A stretch of DNA of 64,000 nucleotides, from NCBI GenBank assembly GCA_031763025.1, contig JASSKH010000025.1, positions 806,001-870,000 of the forward strand. The letters are read 5' to 3'. Below the pieces are notes generated by a model, which ran no database searches, was not told the DNA's origin, and worked only from the letters and a program-made list of their open reading frames with translations. Of the stretch, positions 43,797 to 54,215 are shown one piece after another. Every line of letters starts with the position of its first letter. Within the stretch, counting starts at the first letter, position 1. Source of the DNA: Macrocystis pyrifera (taxonomy: Eukaryota; Sar; Phaeophyceae; Laminariales; Laminariaceae). The translations under genes and the position numbers were made by a program.

Positions 43797-44082
43797 TAGA
43801 GAGGTTCGCCACAAAATAAGTACATGATAATTCAATATCAAATTTGGGTAATATCCTATATCACTTGCATGGTGTTGAGGAATCACCCCGTCCTAAGAAT
43901 CATGATATCAATAGAATATAGAATATATGACCGGATGGTATTGAATATCAAAACCAGAGACGATATAATACGTAGTACCAGGTATCGCATATCGCAGGAA
44001 GTAGGTTCATCAGATAATAACCAGATGATATTCAATATCAACATTAGGTGCTATCCAATATCACGTGCTATTCATACATGGT

Positions 44083-44292
44083 TGGGGTCCCGTAAGGCGA
44101 CTGGGGGTTCGCCAAGGTGGTTGGGGGGCCCGCACGGTGGGTAGGGGTCCCGCAAAGTATCCGGGGACCCCGCAAGTCATGACGGGATCTCACAAGGCGA
44201 TAGGGGGTCCCCTAAGGATGTTGGGGGTCCCGCAAGGCCAAAGAGGATCCCCTAAGGATGTCGGGGGTCCCGTAAGGCGATAGGGATCCCTC
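44083..44292. repeat. G-rich ~21-24-bp minisatellite
   Basis: About nine copies of GGGGGTCCCGCAAGGCGAT-type units, with alternating CGCAAGG and CCTAAGGATG versions. A single related unit occurs at about 43,515-43,550. Confidence 0.75.
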
Positions 44293-44774
44293 AACTCCCA
44301 GCATGGCCTGCGAGAGCTACTGTACAGAAGATATGTTTCCGAAAGTTATCCGTATGACTTGCATGGTCTAATAATACCACATGCTTCTCCGGTGAGATCT
44401 ACATGACACGCCTCTTAGAGACACGTTTACTCGGGTAGCGTCTGTACAAGGGACTCTTCCACGCACATTCGCCCGGGACTCGTCCCACGGTAGGGCTTTC
44501 ACTTTTTTCCTTCTGAGGCAATCTTTTCTGGGCGGTTGAGCTCCTCCGGTGAGCCACTGTAGGTTAGTATCGCAATTTTCCTACATATTGGTTGAGGACT
44601 AGCGCATAGGAAGTTTGATCGGGTTGCGCGAGCTAACTTCTCCGAAGGCAAATTTCAGGTGACATATTGAGTTCCTCGTGTAAGAGGAGACCTCAGGAAA
44701 TAAGGTACCACCTCTATAGGGCATTGCTCCTATATGATCTGTATGGTCTGTATGACCTGTATGATCAGTATGAT

Positions 44775-44816
44775 TCTGGCCGGAGGAATCTGGCCGGAGG
44801 AATCTGGCCGGAGGAA
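44775..44816. repeat. 14-bp repeat, three perfect copies
   Basis: Three copies of TCTGGCCGGAGGAA, flanked on both sides by ATGATCTGT-type decamers. Confidence 0.8.
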
Positions 44817-44847
44817 TCTGCAGTATATGATCTGTATGATCTAGCAC

Positions 44848-44926
44848 ATGTTTGTCCGGGTAGGATGTATATAATCTGGCTCTTGCACACAATCGTGTTG
44901 GGTGAGAGCTGTATGATCTGAATGTT
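44848..44926. repeat. Diverged direct repeat flanking gypsy element 2 (left copy)
   Basis: Shares TGTCCGGG(T/C)(A/G)GGATGTA, CTCTTGCACA and GTATGATCTGAATGTTG-like blocks with 50,922-51,001. Gypsy element 2 is inserted between the two. Confidence 0.5.
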
Positions 44927-44932
44927 GAGTAC

Positions 44933-45163
44933 TGTAGCCAAAAGATACCAAGCCGTGGAGGTTTCAGTGTAATCGCATGTGTGAGTGGAGCAGTGGCCGG
45001 GGATCCTGTGTGATGTCCCCTAGCCACCTGGCTCGTGGTCCGATGAGGATCACTCCGTGATAATACAAGCTCTAAGAACAAGACTTACTGAGTGCGAGGC
45101 CAGCGAGACTGGTGGAGTCCCTCGCTGGAAGCCCTCTTGCTGATATCATCTGGCAGAGGCCAT
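44933..45163 (+). repeat. 5' LTR of gypsy element 2
   Basis: 231 bases, TGTAGCCAAAAGATACC to CAGAGGCCAT. It is followed by a perfect 14-base palindrome (AATATCTAGATATT, 45,164-45,177), where a primer-binding site would be expected. Confidence 0.92.
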
Positions 45164-45371
45164 AATATCTAGATATTCGCGGAACTTCTGTTGGAGGAGT
45201 TTTCGGCTGCGGAGTATTGGGTCACAGCTGGGAAGGCAGTTGGCCCGTTGGACGGATCGAAACGGCTTGAAGCGCACAGCAGGGGAGGACGCTCCGGGAG
45301 CTGGAGGACGCACAGGTCAGGCGGCAGTTTCTCCGTTATTACAGTAGAGTCCAGGTGGACTGCTGTGGATT

Positions 45372-47802
45372 ATGGCGCACACGGCAAGCACGCCGCTGGT
45401 GGTAGGGGAGTCTCTGACTCCACCGAAATACGGAGAGGTGTGGACCGAGCAGGCCTCTCGTGTTTTTTTACGCAGCGTACCTCGATTATGAGGAACGGCT
45501 GCAGCTCGCCAACGCTCAGGGGGTGGTTCAGCACTCCAAAGTGAGCATGGGCCAGCTTATCCCCAATTACATTCATCGGTGTTTTGAGGGATTTTACAAG
45601 CATCAGACTACGATGACCGCCTCGGAGTTGTTGGACGCTGTTAGGCAGCACGCTGGTTACACAACCACCAGCAACAGATTTGACACCTCGCGGGCGGCAG
45701 CGGACTTGCGTCGCGTTCTCTCAATGAGGCGCGATGAAAAGCAGGGCGGTGAAACATCCGTCAAAGACCGCGCGATGATGGTAAACTCCGCTATGGAAAA
45801 GTATTTTGCGGAGAATCACGCGGTGCATGCCATGTACCGCGCGCAGGACCGTTCGTGGTTGCCCGGACCGGCGGAATTTGTGAGCATGGCGTTGGTGGAT
45901 GGCTTATGGCCGTCCGAGTTCAAAAAGTACGTAAAAGGTCAGCTAACGTACGCTGCAGGGTGGAAGAAGGACCCGGCATTGGTCATGGACCAAATTTTTT
46001 CTGCTGCAGAACAGTGGAAATTCATCGAGGCGTATGGTCGGAAAGATGCTGCAGGGGCAGCTGAACCGCGACGCCAACAGCAGCAGAAACCGAAACAGCA
46101 GCAGTCCGCGAAAAAGTCGTTTGTTCGCGTCTGTTTCGAGTGTGGTGATCCCAACCATTATGTTTCTGATTGCCCAAAAGCTCGCGGTGGCGGCACAGCT
46201 CCCAGCAGTGGTGGGCGCGGGTCGTCAGGGTATCGCGGGGGCCGCAATGGCGGCCGGGGCAGATTCAACCATGGACGCGGGCGCGGTGGCCGTGGTGGCA
46301 ATCAATTGACAGCGGGCGGTGGAACTTCTGCTGTTGCTTCTTCAACTTCTGGTGCGCCAGCGGCAGGAGCCGCTGGGTCGGGATCTGGTTCGTCTGTTGC
46401 CGGCCGAGCTGTATACGTTGGAGGAGCTGGAACATCGGTGGGTGCTGCTGGAGCGAGAACTTCGCCATCCACCGAGCGGGCGGAGTCAGTGTCTGGTGCT
46501 GCTGCAGGGGCGGTAGCGCCGGAACCGTCTGTATATTCGACGTCTTGGTCGGGGTGGACCGCCGATTCTATTTCTTCGGCGCCGGCTGTAGGAGGGCAGC
46601 CATGGCGTCAGGTGACTCTTGGTACCGACCAGAGTTCAACGGCAGGTGAAGTGCCTGTCGATCGCAGCGCTGAGTGTTTACGCGCTGATCTCTCTTTGCC
46701 AGGGTCGGTTGGTTCGCTGATGGCGCGTGTGATCCTTGATTCGGGGTCGGCGCTCACGTCCATCGGTGTCGGCTTACTTCAGCAGCTGTCTTCGCATTTC
46801 GGCGGCGCCGATCTGCAAATTCCGTTCGAAAATGGCCCGCAGCAGGCGAAAACCGCTACGGGTGTTTCAGTGATGGTCACGCACAAAACGGTGCCGATTG
46901 CCGTGAGTGTACGGACGCCGTGGGGAGCGGTGAAATTGGAGCCCATCACTTTCGCGGTCATGCCTGGTACAGATAACGTCGTTTCGTTTGGCATGGCTAC
47001 CATGAAAGCTCTTGGCATCGACGTCTACCGTGAAGCTTTGGAGAAGCTTCGCCCTCGCGCAGTGCCGGTATCGACCGGTGTGGAGACTCCGAGTTACCTT
47101 GCGGCGCGCAGAGTGACGGTTTCCGTGCGTGCTTTTCAGACCGAGGCTACGGTGGATACTCCGGAGGACAAGGCGGTGGAACATTTGGTCGACCGGGGGC
47201 CAGACATGTTCATGGATCCGGAGGAGGAGCGGACGGCCCGAGAACGGGCGTTGGAGGACAGCGTGCAGCAGGCAGAGCAGAGTGGATTAAGCGTCGGCGG
47301 AGCAACCCGTTTGCGCGAAATTTTGGCTCGTCGCGTGGGTGCTTTTCGCCGTGCGCTGTGTGGTGATCCGCCAGCGCAAGTGGAGCCGATGCGAGTGCAG
47401 CTGAAGCAACAGGCGAAGCCTGTCAAGGCAACGCCACGTCGGTACGAACCGACGAAAAGGGACTGGCTCTCGAAGTGCATTGCTGCTTTGGTGTTTTTTG
47501 GCTTTGTCTACCACAACATCCAGGCGGTGTGGGCGAGTCCGGCGATGGCGGTGCCCAAGAAGGACTCTTTCCGTTTGGTGAGCGACTACTCGGCGGTGAA
47601 CGCACAGGTGGAGAAGTCCCCGGGCGTCATGCCCAACCATGAAGACATGGGAGATCTGCTGGGGGCGCGTTTTTCTTCGGCAAGCTGGACCTACTTCAAG
47701 GGTACTGGCAGATGCCTTTGGCTCCGGAGGCGCAAGACGTCTTCACCATGGCGACAAGCGACGGTTTGTTCACGCCTACCCGTGTTCCCCAAGGTGTTTT
47801 GA
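45372..47802 (+). CDS. gag-pol: Gag, protease and start of RT of gypsy element 2
   Basis: ATG 45,372 starts MAHTASTPLVVGESLTPPKY; this frame merges with the long frame from about 45,460 if the seven-T run at 45,463-45,469 is one base shorter. The gag helical region is followed by a CCHC knuckle at 46,132-46,173 (CFECGDPNHYVSDC) and a Gly/Arg-rich RNA-binding tail (RGGRNGGRGRFNHGRGRG). The protease has DSG at 46,738-46,746 (VILDSGSALTSIG). The RT begins at about 47,500 (ASPAMAVPKKDSFRLVSDYS). The true RT frame leaves this ORF at the five-G run 47,661-47,665; the remaining codons to 47,802 are out of frame. Confidence 0.85.
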
Positions 47803-48365
47803 ATGCGACTTCTTATTTCCAAGGTGTCATGACTGAAGTGTTGCGTGGTTTGGATTGCAAAGTTTGGGTCGATGACGTTTTCTTTTTCGCAGACACCGAA
47901 GAAGCTCTTCTGCAGCTGCTTGATGACATTCTTGAACGCCTGGAGAATGTTGGACTGTTTGTCGCCGCCCACAAGTGTACCTTCTTCTCTCGTGAACTGG
48001 TCTGGTGTGGTAAGGTGTATTCCAATGGTGTCGTGTCCCATGACCCCGCTCGAGTGCAAGGTTTAAGTGAAATGCGTCGTCCCGAAAACGCTGGAGAACT
48101 AATGCAATTCTTGCAGGCTGTCAACTGGTTGCGTACATCGTTACCACGTTTAGCGGAAACGGTAGCACCGTTACGTGATTTTTTGGAGGAGCTCCTTGTT
48201 GGGGCTACACGTCGGACTAAGCGAGTGGCGCGCAATCGTGTCATCAAGGATACCGCGTGGACGGAGGATCGGGTGCGGGCGTGGAATGCCGCACGGGGGT
48301 TTGGTGGCGCAAGCAGTGCCGCTTCATCATCCTCGTCCCGGGTGCGTTGTTTTGATGTTTCCTGA
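47666..48365 (+). CDS. pol: RT of gypsy element 2 (middle segment)
   Basis: The frame continues the RT with FFFGKLDLLQGYWQMPLAP, then the catalytic motif WVDD at 47,865-47,876 (a common variant of YxDD) and thumb and connection segments (HKCTFFSRELVWCGK, MQFLQAVNWLRTSLPRL). The expected protein leaves this frame at the five-G run 48,295-48,299, after AWNAARG; the rest to the stop is out of frame. Confidence 0.85.
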
Positions 48366-48402
48366 CGCTTCTGATTTCCATTGAGGTAGTTTTCTCACCC
48401 AA

Positions 48403-50385
48403 GTGCCTGAACACGAATTTCGCAGTGGATTGGCGTTGGAAAGCATGTCTCACGAGCCTCTCGGATTTCTGAGTGGTTCGTTCACAGGTTCGCAGTTGCG
48501 CTGGGCGACTGTCGACAAAGAAGGTTTTGCGATCGTTAATACGTTCCGGAGGCTCGAATACCTGCTTTGGGGTGGTGTTCATATCTTTACTGATCATCGA
48601 AACTTGCAGTACATTTTCAATCCGGAGAAGTGTGTCACGACGGTCACAAAGACCATGGCACAACGCCTAGAGAATTGGAAGGGTGTTTTAGGACAATACC
48701 GCTATGCAATCGAACACATCCCTGGCGATCGAAACTGTTGGGGGGATCTGTTGTCTCGTTGGGTCAAAGTTCCTACGGTGCCTGTTCGTTCGGTTGCCGT
48801 GCACAGCCCATGTAATGCTGACGATTCGCTTCCCGCATTGGATGTGATTCGTGCCTCGCAACAAAGGTCTGTCGCTCGTATCGGCGTTGGTGTTCATGAA
48901 TTTTCGACAACCTTCGGTCAAGCTACCTTGGCCGATGATGGTTTGTTTCGTGTGCGTGTTGGGGTGCGTGACGTCTTGTGGATTCCGCCGGATGATCTTG
49001 CTCTTCAAACTCGTTTGATGGTGTGCGCGCACATGCGCTCGGCTGGTCACCGTGGTGTGGCGCCGACTTTGTTTCGCCTGAAGGAATATTGTGTTTGGCC
49101 TCACATGGATTCTCAGGTTCGCGAATTCGTTCGCCAGTGTTTGCACTGTGTAGACACGCGTGCAGGTGCACTCATTCCTCGTCCCTACGGAGACACGGTG
49201 CATGGTACCGCTCCGGGAGAAGTGGTGCACTTTGATTTTTTGTATGTTGGCCACAGCGGGCCCGAAGGTAGCGATGGCCTGCCTGATGAGGATGGTTTCC
49301 GATATGTTTTGGTCATCATGGATGATTTGTCCAACTACGTGGCGTTGGAACCGGCCGAGGCTTGTACAGCCGAGGTCACAGCGAAGCATTTGCTAGCCTG
49401 GTGTAAGACTTTGGGGGTGCCGCGTGTGTGGGTGAGTGATACCGCCACGCATTTCAAGAACAGGGTGCTTGCTTTGTTGAGCGACGCGTTGCACATCGAA
49501 CATCGTTTTGCTGTCGCTTACACGCCGTGGTCGAACGGTACGTGTGAACGCATGGTAAAAGAGGTGGTACGTGCTCTGCGTTCCATTCTGTCAGAACAGC
49601 GTCGTCAGGTTTCGGAGTGGGTTGATGTTTTGCCGGCCGCTCAGTGGGCCTTGAACACTTCGTTTCGTGAACGTTACCGAAGCACTCCGTACAGCGTGAT
49701 GTTTGGGCGTGCTCCGCGTACCGATTTCTCGGCGCTCGTTTCTGAGTCTGATGGCAGGTGGAATGTTGACGTGATGAATGCTGACTTGTTGCGTGCGAAC
49801 GTCCGTGAAGTCGTTGCAGAGCAGGAGAGATTTTGCGCCGATATTCGCGCAGCTGTTGCCGTGTCTCGCGACAACAAACGTAAACAGGCTCAGGGCCAGG
49901 TGGTGTTGCCAAAATTTGCGGTTGGTGATTTCGTGTTGTATGCTCGTGTTCGTCGGCAGGGTGTCACACCGAAATTGTTGTCCACATGGACTGGTCCGTG
50001 GCGTGTGGTAGCAGCTGATCATGATCATGTGTACTCAGTTCAGAACATCGTTTCTGGGAAGGTGCATCAAGCTCACGTGGCTCGTTTACGATTTTATGCG
50101 GATGCGACGTTGAACGTCACCGCTGATCTGAAGGATGTTTTCCAACATTCCTTTGCGCAGGGTGAATGCCGCATGAATGCTTTGGTGCATGTGGCCGAAG
50201 ATGATGCCAACGAGGTGATTGTCTTGGTCGATTGGGATGGTTTCGAAGCAGAGGAGCGCACGTGGGAGTCTTTGCGGTCGATTTATTCTGCTGCGCCTGA
50301 ATTCGTCGTGAAGGAATTGCGCAAATTACGGATGACCCGTGCGCTCAAGATTAAAATTGCTTCAGAGTTCAGCATTGATTTGTGA
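48403..50385 (+). CDS. pol: RNase H, integrase and chromodomain of gypsy element 2
   Basis: The true frame runs from about 48,300 and is interrupted only by TGA 48,382-48,384, where related enzymes would have Trp (DASDFH-stop-GSFLTQV). RNase H continues with FTDHRNLQYIFNPEK. The integrase has an H2C2 site (HMRSAGHRG ... CLHC), Asp 49,234 (VHFDFLY), Asp 49,438 (WVSDTATHF) and Glu 49,546 (GTCERMVKEV), with 35 residues between the last two. The C-terminus has a chromodomain-like segment (VIVLVDWDGFEAEERTWESL), a trait of chromoviruses. The stop TGA is at 50,383-50,385. Confidence 0.9.
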   Translation: MPEHEFRSGLALESMSHEPLGFLSGSFTGSQLRWATVDKEGFAIVNTFRRLEYLLWGGVHIFTDHRNLQYIFNPEKCVTTVTKTMAQRLENWKGVLGQYRYAIEHIPGDRNCWGDLLSRWVKVPTVPVRSVAVHSPCNADDSLPALDVIRASQQRSVARIGVGVHEFSTTFGQATLADDGLFRVRVGVRDVLWIPPDDLALQTRLMVCAHMRSAGHRGVAPTLFRLKEYCVWPHMDSQVREFVRQCLHCVDTRAGALIPRPYGDTVHGTAPGEVVHFDFLYVGHSGPEGSDGLPDEDGFRYVLVIMDDLSNYVALEPAEACTAEVTAKHLLAWCKTLGVPRVWVSDTATHFKNRVLALLSDALHIEHRFAVAYTPWSNGTCERMVKEVVRALRSILSEQRRQVSEWVDVLPAAQWALNTSFRERYRSTPYSVMFGRAPRTDFSALVSESDGRWNVDVMNADLLRANVREVVAEQERFCADIRAAVAVSRDNKRKQAQGQVVLPKFAVGDFVLYARVRRQGVTPKLLSTWTGPWRVVAADHDHVYSVQNIVSGKVHQAHVARLRFYADATLNVTADLKDVFQHSFAQGECRMNALVHVAEDDANEVIVLVDWDGFEAEERTWESLRSIYSAAPEFVVKELRKLRMTRALKIKIASEFSIDL

Positions 50386-50463
50386 TTTGCCGCATGCGAT
50401 TTCGTCTTGGTTTTTTGGTTTTGTCAAGCTCGTTCGTGTCGAGTGAACTCGCTTTGGGGGTGC

Positions 50464-50694
50464 TGTAGCCAAAAGATACCAAGCCGTGGAGGTTTCAGTG
50501 TAATCGCATGTGTGAGTGGAGCAGTGGCCGGGGATCCTGTGTGATGTCCCCTAGCCACCTGGCTCGTGGTCCGATGAGGATCACTCCGTGATAATACAAG
50601 CTCTAAGAACAAGACTTACTGAGTGCGAGGCCAGCGAGACTGGTGGAGTCCCTCGCTGGAAGCCCTCTTGCTGATATCATCTGGCAGAGGCCAT
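50464..50694 (+). repeat. 3' LTR of gypsy element 2
   Basis: Same 231 bases as the left LTR. The preceding TTTGGGGG (about 50,454-50,461) is the likely polypurine tract. It is followed by the AGTAC duplication. Confidence 0.92.
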
Positions 50695-50699
50695 AGTAC

Positions 50700-51080
50700 A
50701 ATAAAGTGATCCCTACGTATGAGATCTGCTCTAGGTCATCTAGAAAATGACACATGTATGTCCGACGATGTCCAACATGCCTTCAAGGTAGACCTTATAC
50801 ATGCAGTACATAAATGCGAGTGCACAACCGAGTTCAGCTGTGAGGTCAACCTATTTGTGCCACTCAGGTTTATAACGTACGTCGTACGTCGGCCGAGCGT
50901 GCTATACCGGTACAACATGCAGTACTTGTCCGGGCGGGATGTACAGAATCTACAGTAGCTCTTGCACATCTTGTCGGGTGGGGTCTGCATGATCTGAGTG
51001 TTGTGCACAATAGAGTGACCACTACAGTAGGCAGGCATGCCATGAGTTGAGCGAGACATGCATCATAGAAGGCGCGTGAG
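50700..51080. other. Spacer with diverged copy of the element-2 flank
   Basis: 50,922-51,001 is the right partner of the 44,848-44,926 repeat. No gene. Confidence 0.45.
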
Positions 51081-53281
51081 TCAACCGAGTTCTTCTGCTT
51101 CGTTCATCATGAGATTCCGTAGAATGTCGTCGTGTTTGGTGAGGATGTTCTTTGTCTGGAGCGCAATATCGAAAATTTCCGAACCCCGCGGACCAATGGA
51201 TTGTTCATACCACTCGCTGGAGTGGGTAAGCTCCCTGGCCTTGTCTGCCAATATCGCCCTAGGCCACCATGATATTCCGTCCGCTGAAAGTGTTCTGCAT
51301 TCCTGGAATATATTTTGCGGTGTGGTTCCATCCTCCCGCGAGTTCAAGGCGCCCCAGCATTCTCATGAGTAAGCACGCCCTTTTGTCTGCCGCCCCACCG
51401 CTTCGAGACACCCACGATACGGTGGCCATGTTATCACCTCGCATCAAAATCAAGTCTCCTGCCGCGTCCGGCCTGTCTCCCACCAATTCGAGCATGACCC
51501 ACACTGTCACAACCATTTCCAATAACTCGAATAGGTTGATTGTGATGGTACAGGTCTCCTGAATATCGGCTTTACTTTTAAGTTCTGCAGTCAACTCTAT
51601 CGACAACTCGTATCTCCAAAATACCTTCTTCTCAACGCAGAATCGTCCCACCGCCTCAAAACTTGCGTCAGACAGATAGCACATTTTAGCGGGTCGTTTT
51701 ATCGCCGTGTAGCAGGGCACGCTAAGCGCCTCTCTCTAGTCGTAGCTCGTGATCTATCGCCCACTTCCAAAAGAGGAAGTCCGCGTGAAACTCTTTGCCA
51801 AGCTCTACCATGCGGTTCTGGTTTTTTCTATTAATATCGCTCGAGTGGTGTAGTCCGGTCAGCCGCAACAGCCTCCATACGAAATATCTTCCCGCTCGCA
51901 TTACTTACGTGAGGTTCCACAACTTCCCCGCCATGCTGAGAACGTCCCTCGCGGTCGCTCGCCTTCTGCTCAAAGGCCACTGATCAAGCGGCAAGTTTTT
52001 TATAGCGTTGGCCTTGTCGCGCGGGAAAAATAGATTCTCATTGTGTGTGAGTTGATAGTGAACCCTATCGCGTCAATCGTGGAGTCCCAGTCCGTACTAT
52101 TCTTCGGGACTGACATGGGCGTTACTTCCTCCTCCCCCGGTCCAAGTAAGCGCACGTGATACGAGGCAAGAGAGGCCGGTACGAGCAGGGCGGACTTGTC
52201 GTCGCCTGAATGTTGTGCCCTGATTAGGAGATAGTCGTCTACGTACAAGGATGTGAAAAGGGGTCAGATCTCTCCCCCGCTGTGCACTCTGATTTTGGCG
52301 TCCGGCGGAATTATGGTGGGTGTACCTTCTTCCCATCGACCTACACCCTTAACGTGAGATATCATGTATTTTCCCTCGTCTAATAGCTGGATCGAATTCA
52401 GTGTGGTGTTTCAGTGCGCGGCCAACATGACACCCCAGAAATCCGGCGATCCCAACCATCCGAACGTTTGTCGAAAATCAACCACGATCAGATCTTCTGG
52501 CTGTGTAGCAAACGTTGTGCGCTTGTATGGGGTCTACCCGCACGTTCCAGAAGGCGTCCCACACGTCGGCCACACTCATCAGTATCCTCTCTACTGGGAA
52601 CATTTTCTCAGTGTCACGAGTTCGTCAAGAAACTTGGGCAGCGCGTGTGCGCGCAGGCATTGGGAGACACTGTCAGGGTCAGTGTCGCCGTTGAGTCCAC
52701 TTTTTTTCCCTCGACTCTGCTCATCAAATGATAAATCATTCATGATCCTAACCTTGTGTGTCGCTACGGCTGCCAACGGGGACACTCTTAAATTGAGGAC
52801 TTCGTGCGTAGCTAACTTTTGTATCACTAGGCATTTTTGACGTCTTACATCTTCACCGATTTTCTTCCAGAGACTGCTGGCAAATGCTCGTTGACACCGG
52901 AGTGGTTTCCGTACTGTAATGCGCGCTCGAGATCCACGCCCATCGCTGCTGCGTTCACCGGTACCCCCCTTGTGTGACCATCGTGACTAGCTCATCCACT
53001 GCCCCGAACCCTTTCGAGTCTCCGAAGTATCGTTGTATGTGTACGGGATCTATCGGTGGTGCAACCAGAGATCCTGCTAGTGCTCAAGCTACGTCTCCCA
53101 GGACTCCTCGCTTGTCTCGCATCATGGTTGTGCAAATGTTGGCGAGCTTATTAAGCAGTTCTTCTCCTTCTCGTGCGTCAAGATCGTTTTTTCCGAGTTC
53201 TATTTTTTCTGCGTGCCATTGTTGTACCATGCAGTCTGATCGTTTTTCAACTGAACGACTCCCCTGCCACTTTCTCAACAT
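51081..53281 (-). pseudogene. Decayed DIRS-like reverse transcriptase-RNase H
   Basis: Read on minus from about 53,281, with several frame changes. An N-terminal part (ELLNKLANICTTMMRDKRGV) leads to RT segments LRVSPLAAVATHKVRIMNDL and GGLNGDTDPDSV-like text (about 52,600-52,800). The catalytic YVDD is at about 52,236-52,247, and DAIGFTINSHTMRIYF follows. An RNase H region (LSDASFEAVGRF, MRGDNMATVSWVSRSGG, GWNHTAKYIPGMQNT, then DGISWWPR after a one-base shift near 51,295) ends at a stop at 51,081. This combination resembles DIRS-type or related RT-RNase H proteins common in stramenopiles. No tyrosine recombinase or terminal repeats were seen. Confidence 0.65.
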
Positions 53282-53639
53282 GTCTAAAACGCTTGCCCGA
53301 TAGCCTGGTTGCCTGCGTTATATCTACGAGAAGAGCGGTAGGCACGAAACGAGAGCTACCAACGCCAAACAAGCAAGCACCACAAGAGTGTAATTGGTAT
53401 GCGCTGCTAACAAGAATTTATCAGGGTGCGACTACTGTCGCGCCGGAGATCTCATCCCCAGCTTCCCGACTGCTGAAGATCCGCACTGACGCACATTATT
53501 GTACTTATTCGCGGTAGTGCCCGCCCCGCGGCAGTGCCGGCAGCATGTCGCGGCAAGCCCCACAGGATACATTATGCCGCGAGACATGCCACGGTTGTGC
53601 TCGTGGACATTACCGTGGGACATGACATGGCATCCCACG
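53282..53639. other. Spacer
   Basis: No gene recognised between the RT relic and the 12-bp array. Confidence 0.4.
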
Positions 53640-53870
53640 ACAAGCTCCGCGGCAATGTCCACGGTAGATCCCATTGCAAGACCCACGGCAAGACTCACGG
53701 CAAGACCCGCGACATGACCCGCGACAAGATCCGTGGCAAGACCTGTGTCAAGACTCACCGTAAGGCCCGTGGCAAGTTTCACGGCAAGTCCAGCGGCGGC
53801 AAGACTCACGACAACACACGCCAAACGCCCCGCGGAAAGTACCATGGAAATTCCCGCGGCAAGATCCCAC
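53640..53870. repeat. 12-bp tandem repeat
   Basis: About 18 imperfect copies of GGCAAGACCCAC, with GGC AAG and GAC AAG variants. On plus it reads as a basic tetrapeptide repeat (GKTH, GKTR, RDKI); on minus it reads as a hydrophobic Leu/Val/Ala repeat. Diverged related blocks continue to about 54,215. Confidence 0.8.
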
Positions 53871-54215
53871 CTGGCACCCTGTACCCGTTTGTTCCTTTGA
53901 CCCCGCGAAGGGCCCATCCCATTTGGCGCCCTGCTCCCACCCACAAGGTGAAGACACGTAGTCAACCGTCCGCAGGAGCCGCCGGAGGCCCACCTGGCAC
54001 CCGTTCCCAGTGGCACATGCCCCGGAACTTGCCGCGAGAGTTTCTGCGGGACTGCCGCGGTTATTGCTGTAGATGTTGCTGCGGGACTTGCCGCGTGTGT
54101 CGCCGCGGGGTTTGTGGCGGGCTTGACGTGGGTCTTGCCGTGCGTGTCGCATGTCCTGGCAAAATGTCATCGGCTGCCACGACATTTCCCACGGCATGCC
54201 GCGTCATGTCATGGA

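Larger units (their letters stand above)
44933..50694 (+). mobile_element. Young Ty3/gypsy LTR retrotransposon, 5.76 kb
   Basis: LTRs at 44,933-45,163 and 50,464-50,694 are 231 bases each and identical as far as I can compare. The 5 bases AGTAC precede the left LTR (44,928-44,932) and follow the right one (50,695-50,699). The interior encodes one gag-pol on plus: CCHC, protease DSG, RT, RNase H, D35E integrase and a chromodomain-like C-terminus. The end of the LTR (GGCCAT) is not the usual CA. Four breaks interrupt the coding frame despite the identical LTRs: T-run 45,463-45,469, G-run 47,661-47,665, G-run 48,295-48,299 and TGA 48,382-48,384. Confidence 0.93.

Noticed and set aside
47661..47665. 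Programmed frameshift in gypsy element 2
   Set aside because: The shift falls inside the RT core, not at a gag-pol border, and three other breaks are of the same homopolymer type.
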